DNA of 64,000 nucleotides, from positions 31,048,001 through 31,112,000 of the forward strand of contig CM060070.1 in the NCBI GenBank assembly GCA_030533445.1, given 5' to 3'. The DNA comes from Cyprinodon diabolis. Its lineage: Eukaryota > Chordata > Actinopteri > Cyprinodontiformes > Cyprinodontidae. A program made the translations under genes and the position numbers. Shown here piece after piece: positions 23,772-35,625 of this stretch. Each line of letters starts with the position of its first letter. Position 1 is the stretch's first letter. The notes below the pieces were generated by a model, which had not been told where the DNA came from, searched no databases, and saw only the letters and a list, made by a program, of their open reading frames with translations.

Positions 23772-26090
23772 GCAGCCAGGGTCCCTCTGGCCACATCATC
23801 AGTGTGTGAGTCAGCCACAGCCTGTTCAAACATGCACCCTGAGCTGCCAGCCCCTCTGCACTTTCCCTGTGCTATTCACGTACAGGTATCCTGCTGAGAG
23901 GAGGAAAAACGCCACCGCTCACACTATCTGCTTTGATATGGTCAGTAAATGCAAGGTTGTTTGGCTAATTTTTCTAGTCTTAACAATGCATGTCCAGATT
24001 CCTGGGTTGTATATGACCCCCCCCCCCAACATCCAGCTTATGCAATCAGAATAACGATGCAAACACATTCGACTGTTTTCCTGCATGAAAAAAACTACAT
24101 TATTTAGTTATCTTACAACCTCAGATGAACAATTACCAGGGAAGATATCACAGTTTTTATATATACTTATTTAACAAAAATGATTTGGGAAAAAATACAC
24201 ATATGTAAACAAGTCTTTCAAAAAAAGAGTGTGTATTTGATTTGCTGCACCAAATTTTTTATTTTTTTTTTGTTTAACACCCAAATCCTGAGATGCTAAA
24301 CTTGTAGGCAGCAGCTAATTGTTTGGGGACAGTGTAAAGCTTTACGCACTGGTCTCTTCTTTCTCAATGAGATTTGGTTCAGGAGTCTAATAGTTTATTT
24401 GTTTGCAACTTAGGAAACCTAAGCCATAGTTGCTTAAAAAAAAAAAGTAAAAATTTAAGCCATACTTGATCAGTCTTTTACCAGTGTGCTACTGTTTTAG
24501 GTGCTGGTAATAGCCTGTTAAGCCTGAGATTCTTTTTTTTTTTTTTTACTGTACTACACATGTTGTCCATGTCAACTTGTTGCAAACTCCAGTTTTTAAA
24601 AAAGGACTATTGTTATGAAATCTTTATTAACACATTCCAGATTAAAGTGCTGTAATTGTATCTTTTTACTGAATAGATTTAATAATCCAGACATAACAGA
24701 CCCTTAGTTGCTGCTTTTAAAGCCAGGTGATCTGATGTCTTTCCCTTCAGACTTTTAACCCAACACATGTTTTTATACAGCATAATATCTCATGGTTTGT
24801 TGTTCATCTAAGGTTGTAAATCTTTTATTTAAAGGCATAATATGTTTTTAGAAGAGGATGTTTGGAATTTCTGTGCAAGTGCTGATTTTTGCACCTTATT
24901 CGGTTTGAGGCTGGTTATGGAGCACTTTCCTGCAGGGTGATTGGGCGCTTTGGCCAACAAAACGGGTACTTTGAAACAAACCGGTAGCAAATGAGATCAG
25001 TCCCTCTTTTCTGTCCATTGTGGTAAACTTGAGTTCCCTTTGTACTTGTTGTTGAGAAGATATAAGAGAGTAGTTCCCACAAGAGAGGCCTAACTGGGTC
25101 ATGTACACACCAATGAGGTTTCGTGATCCAAAAGAATGCACTTGAAGTTCGCTGTCAGTGATTGTCTTTACGTCTTAATATAAAATATGGAGGCAGAAGA
25201 AAGGGCACTTTGTATGTGTTTGTATATCCATCCTTTATTGTGTGTTTGCACATGAACAAGCTGGCAGGCAGGCTGGAGGGTCTCAGGATAACTGTTCTAA
25301 ACAAGCCTTTGCATCCATCCCATCTGTTCTCAAACCTACACGTGCTTCTGGGGATGAGTCCACGGTTGCACAGAAGCAGAAATATCGCTCTGCAAATCGA
25401 AGTGTCGGACAGCAGCTTGTTTATCTTGCAGCTCTCTGCGCAGGTTTTCATAGCACTAGTTTACTCTCGTTGGTCAATGTCAGTCAGGGGTTGTCAAAGT
25501 CTTATGTTCCTTTTTTTTTTCTCTTCCATAAATTAAATGGGGGTTTTAATGATTGTACAGCAGCGCTCCCAATTCTAGACCATTGTAAGCTCGTTAACGT
25601 CTGTCTTTATTTGTGGTGGTACTTGGAATGGACTGTTTAAACCCTCTGTGTCTTAATGTGGATGCTTTTTTTTCTCTTCTTTTTACCCAACATTACCTGT
25701 GAGCCATTATAATCTGACCTTAGGGTAGTTTTTGTTGATTGACCAAAGCTTTTTGTTTTCCATCTTAGTCAAATGCAGACTAGGGATAATAAGTGTGATT
25801 TTTTTTTTCTGTTTATTTTTTTTTTTTATTCAGTCTTAACCTCCCTGACTAAGCCATGGATGCTCGTCATCTTTCAGATCATTTTACTTGAGTTCACTTC
25901 CTCTCATTCTTTGTATGTGTGTAAAAAAAAAATGGTTCAGAGGTTCAAGGATGTATAGCCTGTTCTTTATTTTTCTTAAAATTGTGTGTTTCGCTGAAGC
26001 TGTTTTTTTTTTTGTTTTCCTAAGAAATTTGTACATGGCGATATGTATGTGTGATTTGGGGGAAGGGATAGGGTGTATAAAATAAGGGTG

Positions 26091-29000
26091 CTTGTGGGTG
26101 GGGGTATGGGTAAAAAGCCTAAAAAGCACTGGAGATGGTGCTTCAGCTGAGAGAGCAAAAGTTTGCACTATTGTAAAAACGTCCTCGTCCTGCTTCTGGG
26201 GAGAAGGACCCGAGACCTCAACTAAAGGCCTGCAAGTGTCTATGAGCACAGAGCAGCGTGGTCGATACTCAACGGTCTCTCCGAGTCCATTCAAAATCCT
26301 CCTTTAGATCTAATCATGTACAGTATGTTGAGAAATATACAGACTCCCAGGAGTAACATACCAAAGCCGGAAAAATGTCATCACTGGACATTTTAAGCTA
26401 CCGATTTTTAGGTTTTATTCTTTATTCTAAAGGCTTTTGATAAGAGATTCTGAGATGGAAACAGACTTTTATTTTTAGATTAAGAGATCATAGAGTAAAA
26501 CTTTATGATGAGCAGTAAAGCTTTTCTGAAGAAAAAAAAACTTGAAATGTTTGACTTGTTCCAAATCTGTTCGAAGGTGACACAGATAGCCACATCTCTA
26601 TGTTTATTGTACTGATTATGAATCAATGCCTACCAATACTCCTTTTCTAAGACTGTTTTTGCTCTTGATCTCTGGTGAACTGAATGACTTCAGTGTGTTA
26701 TCTGAGAAGGTTGAAGTGACTGTAAATGATCTGTGGCCTTGTCTGAGGAGTGTTAAGCTTATTTTGTTTGATTCCAGACTATTGTGGAGTGTGGGGCTGA
26801 GGCTGACTCTCACCGGGTTGACTGTTCAGCATCAAGGGCCAAAGCGTGCCTTAGGGATCAACAACAAAAATCTGTTCAATTATTTTGACATAAAAAAGCT
26901 GAATTGGCATCCTACGGTAGGGAATTATTTAGTCATTAATGTAAAGACGGCTCGTTTGTTTACTTTTCTTGCATCTGGGTCTTGAACAGCTCTGATGTGT
27001 GCTCGCAGTCTCAGCCCCAGACCAAGGTTACTCCGACGCAGGCTACAGGCTCCAACTTTCCCTACATTTTCATGGGCTGTTTTTTTTTTCTTCAGACTTG
27101 ACCTCGACATGTAATCTGTCTCGTGTTATTATCAAAGATTCTTATTAAATCTATCTGAGAAGGCCACCAAACAAAGACAAACGATAACTAGAACTGTAAA
27201 TATTCCAACAAAGCAGGACGTGCTGACTGTTAGTATAGCCTATAACGACTGTGGAAAGGGTAGCTTCGTTTAGTCCTTTTGCTGCACCTTGTTTTTTTTT
27301 GTTTGTTTTGTTTCTTTTTCTTCATCAGGCTGTTGGTGCTCAGCAAGCCTGAGTGCAGCATATGCAGTACGGCTCCATGCTCAGCATGGCTCTGGCGCTC
27401 GCACAGACATCCCTGGGTCCTTCAGAGGCACAATTCTGTCTGATGGTTGCCTCTCAGCCAAGTGGACACAGTTTGCACTTGGAGTCTTTGTCAGTCTCTG
27501 GGGGATACAAAGGTTAGCACACAGGGAGGATTAAACATGGCCGGTTGGGCAAGGCTGAGTGTTATTTTCAGTTTAGGAAGCCCGAGCGATGAGCACTAGA
27601 GTCGATTCGCCAAACTAGCACGGCCACATTAATACAGGAGAGTTTGTTATGTTTGGGAAAACAAAGATACTATTGCTGGTCTCTTCTGTCTTTATGTAAG
27701 TACTACTCAGGTGGAAAATTCACTGCTATGCATTGGGTTTCATTATCTGCTCAGTTTATAGCTTGTCTGGTAATTCGTTCCCAGACTTTTTCTGCCATAT
27801 CCCTCTGAAGAATTTTTGCATCATAGTTCGTCAAGAAGGATTCCCTCAGTGGGATGTTCCTGCAAACAACAGCTCCTTCTAACCGATACTCATAGTTAGC
27901 TGTTCGGCTTTTCTTAGGAGTTGATAAATATCTTTGACTCATTGCTCATCTTCTCCATGGAGGGAGTTTCCATCCGATCATAAATAACACACCCTCATAG
28001 AGGAGTCATGAAGTCAGAAAAAAGAAAGAAAAGGATTAAAGTATGTGGTAAACTATGGAGATTTTTATTAAGACTTTTTAGTTTACTAACACCTCAGACC
28101 AAAGTCAGGATTCATTCCACGATATCACACAGTGAGGTCCATGCAAGTCCAAGACGACAGGAGGAAATGTTTGATATTTGTAGTTGTAACGCTAAGCGGA
28201 GACCCCCAACCCACCCCACAGTGTACCACTAACTTTCTGACTGCCTTTTTTTCAGCTTCTGCGATTGTAACAAAAGCACTTTGCAAGAGTCCATCTTGAA
28301 TTTTGTGTTTTATCAATTTTTTTCCCTCGCTGTCTTAATTCAAATGATTATTTAAATGGAAAAATATATGTATATTGAAAATGGATAAATAGAAAGAAAA
28401 ACTTGAATATTTGGTATATAGATTGATTTGCAAATGCATCTCTGTCATCCTACCACCATACCTGTTATGCAGCTTATTGCATACTCTCACTCATTGTTGT
28501 GTGGAGAGGGGCTGCAGAAGACACTTTCTCACACCTGCTTTCTGCTAGATCTTGCTGCAAAAAAAGGTTATCTCATCTCTTTCTTTTAAAGAAACGTGTA
28601 TAACACCTGTAAAGAAGCTTTCTGAGAAGGCTGCATATTAATCACCTTTACATTAATAGCCTATCTGTGTTGGGAGAGGCTGGATCTGGTATCTGTATGA
28701 CCATTAAATTATGAATTTCTCATCTTACATTTACGGATCAGCACAGAAATGTGTTTTGGCCTTAATAAATAAATCATGGTAACTGCACTAAAGTTGAAGT
28801 ACAATGTCATTATGAGCACTAAAAAGCTCGGGAAACCATTCAGCTTGGGATAAAAGAAAAGGCGATTATTACCAATCTTTACAGAAATGTTGGTTTTATT
28901 TATTTTTTTGTTTTGTTTTTGCATAAAAAAGTGACAGAAAAGTCAAATTTAGTCATTCAAATCCACACTGAGTCCAGATAGAGTAGAAATTATAACTCAG

Positions 29001-31060
29001 AGCTGACCACATCCAACTGTGTTTTTCACAAGTGAGCTGAAGACAGAAAAGCTGCCAGCTAAAGTTGTTGGAATGAAGCCACATTTAACATACAGATCAA
29101 TCAACGGGTTTTACCCACAGGGGGCAGCAGAGGTTTCTGATGTTGTGAGGCTCAGTGTGTGTCTTTTTTTTTTTTTTTTAAACAAGCCTTTTATTTTCAT
29201 GTTTTGATTTCTTTTGCATATAGTTCTTTTAGTCCATATCTGCTGGAAGCTGCAAGGAGAGGAATGTTAGGGGGGGGGGGGGGGGGGGGTTGTCAGGGTA
29301 GAGTGGAACCTGGGGAGGGATTATTGGTGTTTTCTGTTTTTGGAGACTTTGCACTTTTTGGAAACAAAAAGAGAATATTGTATATGAGACCACTAAATCC
29401 ACACACATAGACCATCTAATTCCATTTTGTGTCCTTTTTTTTTCATTCTGTTCTTTTTTTTTAATATATCCAAAAAAATGTCCGGCATCTGGTTGTCTGG
29501 TTTAAAGAATATAAAATCTTTCTTATTAAAGAAAAACAATGGTTGAAAAGATTTGTGTGGATTTCTCTTACTTAAATGCAAACACGTGGGGAAAAATATG
29601 AATTGTTTGATTTACACATGTTTGAAAATGTCTAAAACACTGTTGTCGATATAGAGGATCTGATTTAAAAAAAAAAAATTTAGATTATGACATGTTGGTA
29701 AAAAGCATTTGCATCCATTTAACAAGGCTATGAATGAACATCTTTTATTTATCAATTTATTTTTCTTTTGTCAGTGATTTTAGAAATAGATTTAAACAAG
29801 TTTAAAGTTATTTAATATCTATTTCGAATAAAAAAATACATATATAGAAATACTAGAATAAAAACTACATTGTAACAACCGATTTGACAAATTTACAAAA
29901 AGATTAGAAATGTTCTGAAGGTATCAACAAGCTTCTGACATAATTCTAATTGGAAATTGAAGCTTTATTCTTAACAGAATAACAGAAACGGTTTATTTTG
30001 TTTAAAGTTGTTTGTTTTCTGGTACAGCTCCACACATGTCTCTAAAGAGATGTGGTCCAGAAAGTTAATGTTTTCAAACATTATTCATTGCAAAATCAAG
30101 TTTAATGTGTGTTATAGATCATTGCCCTGCTGGATAAAACCAACTATGTCCAAGTTTCAACCATCTGACCCAAACCTCCACTCACAATTTTGCTATTTCT
30201 GCCTTTATTTTTGCTAATCACTTTAGATTTAAGGTGTGAAACGAGTTTAGGTCCGAGTTAGGGTTAAATATACACTGGTAATGGTAAGCTTTACGGTTAT
30301 TGTCAGGGTTAGGGCATAGAACAAGGATGTGTAGGTGTGAAGTGTGCCGAGTACCAAGAAAGATACCAAAATAAAAATCAACCCCTACAGACTTCACTAA
30401 AAACATACATTTCCTCTGGAGAAAAGGTTTTGGAGGCAAAGATTGAGCCACAAAGCCCATTCATACGCTCAGAGGAATCAGGTTGGAGCTTCCACATTAA
30501 AACTGTACCAACATGTCATGAAAGCATCATTCTGAGGGTTTGTTGACAATAGGTTTTAATAGTGTGGTGCAAAAAATTGCATAACCTTGACACCATTACT
30601 CTATCATCAGAAAACAAAATTTGGAAATGTTAAAATAGGCATGGATTTGGGCTGACTGGGCTAATCATACCTGCCAGGCCAGGTCTAAACCCATCAGATT
30701 CTGATTTGCTATTTCTAATAAAAATTGTTAAAATATTTCTCCATAAATAACCCTATTGATAGCCACAAAAAAAGTATGGAGGTTTCCAACATTTTACCCA
30801 AACATTATATGTGGTGTGGTGTTAGTGGTTAGAGAGCAGGTCATGTATGTCCTGGTGAGGCGGGACCTCCTCCAGTGTGAAACACATCAGTCCCTGAACA
30901 GGACAATTAGACTCCCTGGATTCTGTTCATCACCCGGGACATGTTTAATATTACTTTATCATCACAAATATGCTACTAAAAAGGATATGTTACAAAAAAA
31001 AAAAAGAATATTTAAGGTGAATATCATTATCAAATGTGAGAGGGGTTGTATGTGGGGTTT
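26091..31060. other. Intergenic DNA between zbtb7a and tcf3, part 1
   Basis: No gene recognised. The DNA is AT-rich with poly-T runs and a 19-G run at 29271-29289. A complex, non-repetitive stretch at about 28.44-28.70 kb carries GCATATTAAT (28633-28642), the reverse of a motif found in three other conserved-looking stretches of the window. A minus-strand ORF of 63 residues at 27751-27942 could not be assigned. Confidence 0.5.
29271..29289. repeat. (G)19 homopolymer
   Basis: Nineteen consecutive G preceded by TTAG; a simple repeat and G-quadruplex candidate. Confidence 0.95.
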
Positions 31061-31287
31061 TACGGAATAGGATTAGGGCCAGTGAAAAAAAAAAAGTTAA
31101 CTGATTTTTAAATTTTATTTCAGTTTAGTATGGGAAAAATTCAGAATTCTGAGATTAAAGTCAGAATTCTGAGATTGAAATCAGAATTCTGAGAAAAAAG
31201 TCAGAATTCCGACTTTTTTCCTATGTTAAAAAAAAATTAGAAATCCATTAACATTTTTTTTTCCAGTGACCCTAATCCCCTTCCGTA
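31061..31287. mobile_element. 227-bp MITE with AGAATTCTGA tandem core
   Basis: The left end TACGGAATAGGATTAGGG is inverted at the right end (read backwards TACGGAAGGGGATTAGGG). GGGTTT directly repeats at 31055-31060 and 31288-31293 and is probably the target site duplication; it may be 7 bp. The core holds three to four tandem copies of a unit of about 20 bp built on GTCAGAATTCTGAGAT. The superfamily is not assigned; the duplication length would fit a hAT-like element. Confidence 0.65.
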
Positions 31288-34200
31288 GGGTTTTGACTCA
31301 GTCAGTACACAATAAGATACTCTTTAAATCAAATTTGTTTTCTTCCCTTTTAAAGTACAGTTGCTTGGTGTCCACTGTAAAATTAAAGAAGAAAGTAAAT
31401 ATTTAAAAAAGGATTTAAATTGATACAGCATCCATCGCCTGTCAACTTTGTTAACTTCTAACTGTGCATAAGAAATAAAAAGTTCCCTAAATCTACCAGC
31501 AGGTGGCAGTGTAACTCCTGGTATTAACACTTGCGGCTGCAGAGCCCTTTTCTTGCATTCATTCATCAACATCATGTCTTAGCCAGAGCAGACTATACTG
31601 TGTATCATAGGTCCACACAAATAATAACACTTAATTGATCTCTTATAAATGTAGAAAAAAAACTATTTCTGTAAAAAGTCAACTTACAAATCTTGTTTTG
31701 AACTGCTATACTTCAGCACAAGTTTCCTTTGAGCTGAGGCTACCTATCCATATGTTAAACCTTAAAAAAGTCCAGAGCAGCACACTACAACTGCAGGCTT
31801 GTTGTCACCCTGTCTTCCTGTTTGTCTCAGTGTGTTCCCCTGAGGCAGTCCAACGGGGTGACAGAGGTCATGGAATAGCTCATTAACCCCACCCCAACAG
31901 CCCACACATTGCTGCAGTCCTCAGGCTCCTGCTGCACACACACACCACATTTTATAATGCTACACTAATAGCAGTTAACTCGACTTAAGCCAGCTCTATT
32001 TCAGGAATGCTGCATGTGAAGAATATGTCTTGCTTTGAGTAATGAAAGCCTTTATGAATGGAAAGTCGATGGATATTTTACTCTGCAAGGTTTGAACCTG
32101 TCGTCCAGATGTCTGAGGGCTTCATGTCATTTTATTGTTTTGTTTGCAAGGTTGCTAAAAAAGAAAAAAAAAAAGCACAGTGGAGTAGGGCGTTATTTTC
32201 CATGTTCAGACACCATTGTTCTAGTCAAAACATATTGTATAAAAGGAGCAGCAGCACTTCAGGGGCCAGGAGATGCCTCCGAGCTGTTGTCTGGTGCCTC
32301 TTGTGATATTATTCCCTTATAGTCTGCACATTCAAACTTGCAAGGAATGTGTATGCGTAAACATGCTCTGTAACTCTTTCTATCAAGACTTTTTGTATTT
32401 CGAGAGCAAGGATTTTGTTTTATAACAACACCTGCTTGTGCCCATGCGTGCAGATCATTAGTGCACCACGTACAGAGCAAGATTTTTGCTGCCTTACAAA
32501 AGAGCATTTGGAGGAGGTGGGAGAAAGCACAAACCCTCACACGACTTTAGCCTCATTTTCTCCACTTCTACTGGGACTCTATCCGCACGCTGAGGAGCAT
32601 GAGCTTCGTCCAAAGCAGTCGCCGTGAGCAATCTCTGCAGCCAAAGCTTCCCAGTTTCTCTCAGGGTGTATTTTGTCCTGATCATGTGTTTAAATGGCTC
32701 AATATGACAATAATTAGTGAGTGCCAAAGACATGTGTTCTTTCTTATGTTGATAAGGGACATTGAACTTTAACCTGTGCACCTCTGTAGCCACCTTCACC
32801 ACCACACCCCATCCAAGCCATATGCCCCCAGCTAACACTAGACTGCATACACACACATTCACACACACACACACACCGTTCACACTGTCCAACTCTCGTC
32901 AGGAAATATCGGGGGGGTTGGACAGGCTTGGAGCTTTGCCTCTGGCCGTCTTGCCTCCTCCCCAGAGAACAGAGGACTGAGGTGCCTTTAAACCACTGCG
33001 GCAAAAACCCGACCAAAACCCTGCAGTCATTAATATGCAAAAATGCAAATGAGTAGGTAATTAAGAGCTGGAGCTCTCTGGAGGCTCTTTGATTGCTAAT
33101 GAATTCTAATCTGCAAAGAAAGGGGGGGAGGGGAGGAGGAAAACAGATGAAAGAAAAAGAGAAAACAACCAAAAAATATGAGCTTAAAACACTTTTTTTT
33201 CCCAAAATCATAGATTCTTCAGCTCAGTTCATTGCAGATTAATCTAAATGTCAATAGAGTTAGTTAACAGAACTAGCAGGGCAATGAAATCTGTAAGGCT
33301 CATGGATATTTTGGGAAATAAAAATGTATCATGCACAAACTGTCAAAGCGTTCTGTTTGGAGATGGCTGTGTTTGTGGATTTCTCTCAGTAAACATCCAT
33401 GAAAACCAGATTACACCGAAGATGCAGACAACAACGGAGAAAGTGAAGTGACTGTGTGGATGTGGCTAATTAGAGGAGAACATGACAGGCAGGCAGACAC
33501 TTCTGACCAGCGGCTATCAAAGAAAACACAAGGTCAGATACCCCAACAGTGTGTTCTTTACTGCTACAGCAGCTGCGAGCTGGAGTAAAGGAGTTGTCAT
33601 TTCATCACTTTTGTGAGCAATAACACATCCCCACTTCCACTCTAACTCGTTCACCCTCTCTCACACACAAACATTAGTATATACTCACACATACACACAT
33701 GCACACTGCTGTTATTGTTGTTGCAGTGCTCCCACGACACTAACAATCTCCTCTTCCCTCCCCCACTTGGGCTAGCATCTATCTCCTGTTCACTCCCTCT
33801 CCTGTCCTGGGCAGCTCTGACATGTCTACTTGAATTGATTTAAGGTCAATTCGTCTTCTGATCTGATTGTTATCATGTGACTTTTCGCACACCTCCCTTT
33901 CAATACAAGGCTACTGTATTACTTTCTGTCTTTTCATAATACCTCACTGCTATCTTATAAAGCACTTTGAAAATAAGAGCAGAGGCTGAAACAGAAACAA
34001 AATGAAACAGGACAGACACATTTGAAAAAGGTAAACAAACACACAAAGCCTCAAAAGTTAATAAAAATGGGGGGAATAAAACCAATAAAACACGAAGAGG
34101 TGAACAAAATAAAATGAGGCCACAGTGTACAACTCATACTGTGTCAAAGGCCAGAGAGTGAAATGTGTTTTAGGGGAGATTTAAATCCTGTTATTGAAGG

Positions 34201-34550
34201 TGCCTGCTTAATGCGCTGCAATAACAACACAGCAACTTTGTGACGAACAGCAACTTTAGCTTAAAAGCCTATGTGTTTAAAAAGCTTAAAACTAATAAGA
34301 AACCTACCATCTAGTGAATTGACCTAAAATGAATTCTTATGTGAACCATTGATAGAGGGGGAAAAAAATGATTGAACAAGTTCATTTGTAATTGTACCAG
34401 TTATGTGAAAGCAAAAACTGCATAGGTACTTCCAAAAGATTAAGTTTTAATAAAACTGGCAGAAACAGGTCAAAACATACATAGCTTGCAGTTTTATTTT
34501 GTCTTTGGAACGAATAGGGCTAATCTTGTGCCTTGTCAGAAAAATTACAT
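31288..34550. other. Intergenic DNA, part 2
   Basis: No gene recognised. It includes a small (CA)n patch at about 32850-32877 and the conserved-looking stretch at 32975-33122. The many short ORFs are in low-complexity or random sequence. Confidence 0.5.
32975..33122. promoter_or_regulatory. Probable conserved non-coding element (octamer / homeobox / TCF sites)
   Basis: A dense cluster of developmental-factor words: ATTAATATGC (33029-33038), octamer ATGCAAAT (33043-33050), TAATTA (33058-33063), CTTTGAT of the TCF/LEF type (33087-33093) and CTAATGAATT. It is bounded by G-rich and CA-rich simple sequence. Such clusters are typical of vertebrate enhancers. No conservation test could be run. Confidence 0.45.
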
Positions 34551-34850
34551 TTTGTTTATTTATATTCACAACATGTCATCTCAAGGCACTTTACATAGAA
34601 AATGCAACCAGATCATACAGTCATATTGGTTCAAAGTTTTCTATCTAAGGAAAACCAGTTGATTGCATCAACTAATCGACTCTTCAGCAATCCCTCACAC
34701 CAAGCATGCTTGTAGCGACAGTGGAGAGGAAAATGCCCTTTTAACAGGAATAACCCGCCTGCAGGAGCAGGCTCAGTGTGAGCGGCCTTCTGCTGAGGCC
34801 GACTGGGGTTCAAGGAGACAGAGGCACATGTGGCAAGGTACACAACAGAG
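34551..34850 (+). repeat. Fish interspersed repeat, copy A
   Basis: The sequence runs from TTTATTTATATTCACAACATG through TCTCAAGGCACTTTAC, TTGATTGCATCA and GGAGAGGAAAATGCCC to GGCTCAGTGTGAGCGGCC. From memory this is a very common fish repeat whose full form starts TTTATATAGCGCC. Its transposon class is unclear to me. A diverged copy in the same orientation lies at about 35311-35625. Confidence 0.6.
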
Positions 34851-35310
34851 GGCCAGGATATCAGGTTTAGGGTTAGGATTCGTTTGATGGGAAATAATGG
34901 TTTGACAGTTGTTTGTGAAGTGTTGTGCAAAATAACACCAATAATGTAATAGAGGTTGTGATAGCATTATTCTGTGGGGACCCTTTTTTTTCTCTGCCTG
35001 GGATAGAGAAGCTCCTCAGGGTTGGGGTGAAGATAGATGGAGCTGAATGATGTTGGTCCATGAAAAATACCTGCTAGTTGCTGCAACAGACCGGCAGCAG
35101 AGATTTACCTTCCAGCTGGACAACCATTAAATGCTAGAGCTATTATGAAATGTTTTAGATCTATGCATTTAAATGTTAAAATGACCTAGTCAAAGTCCAA
35201 ACTTCAATTCAATTTGGAAGCTGTGGTTAGACTTGAGAAATTATTTTTGCAGGAACAAATCTAGTCAGTCCGGCCAGTCTTGAGCTAATATGCAGCACAT
35301 TCAAGTCTTT

Positions 35311-35625
35311 AATTGAATTCTCTTTATTTATATAGCGCCGATTTGCAGAACCACTCTTCTCAAGGCATTTCAAAAGGTCAGTTTAATCAAATCTTACAGA
35401 CAAATTGGTTAAAATTTTTCTAGCTGATTGCATCGAGTCATTGACTTTGCAGAATTCCCCCTTCTGGATGAGCATGTAACAGCAGTAGACATTTGTTTGC
35501 AAAGTGTCGCATGTAATGACATTGAGGAGGAAAAAACTCTCTTTAACAGGAAGAAACCTCTATCAGAACCAGGCCCAGTGTAAACCACCCTTAGCCCTGG
35601 CTGACTGGGAGTTTGAGATGAAAAG
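35311..35625 (+). repeat. Fish interspersed repeat, copy B
   Basis: The same repeat as at 34551-34850, here with the TTTATTTATATAGCGCCGAT start, TCTCAAGGCATTTC, CTGATTGCATCGAGTCATTG, TTTAACAGGAAGAAACCTC and CCAGGCCCAGTGTAAACCAC. The two copies are clearly diverged, so they are old insertions rather than a recent duplication. Confidence 0.6.

Larger units (their letters stand above)
21803..26090 (+). other. zbtb7a: zbtb7a 3' UTR and downstream DNA (end not fixed)
   Basis: No further coding exon is seen. A first possible polyadenylation signal, AATAAA, is at 21891-21896, only 89 bp after the stop. ZBTB7A genes usually have long 3' UTRs, so a distal site is likely. Runs of T and TG typical of 3' UTRs continue to about 26 kb (for example around 25.9-26.08 kb). 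Includes an 18-G run at 23491 and a (GT)n tract at about 23741-23771. Confidence 0.45.

Noticed and set aside
27751..27942. Minus-strand 63-residue ORF (RTANYEYRLEGAVVCRNIPLR)
   Set aside because: Complex composition but no family recognised, no splice context and no transposon ends around it; too little to call a gene.
34860..34882. AGGGTTAGG telomere-like words
   Set aside because: Only single, scattered units, as also near 30250-30315; not an interstitial telomere array.
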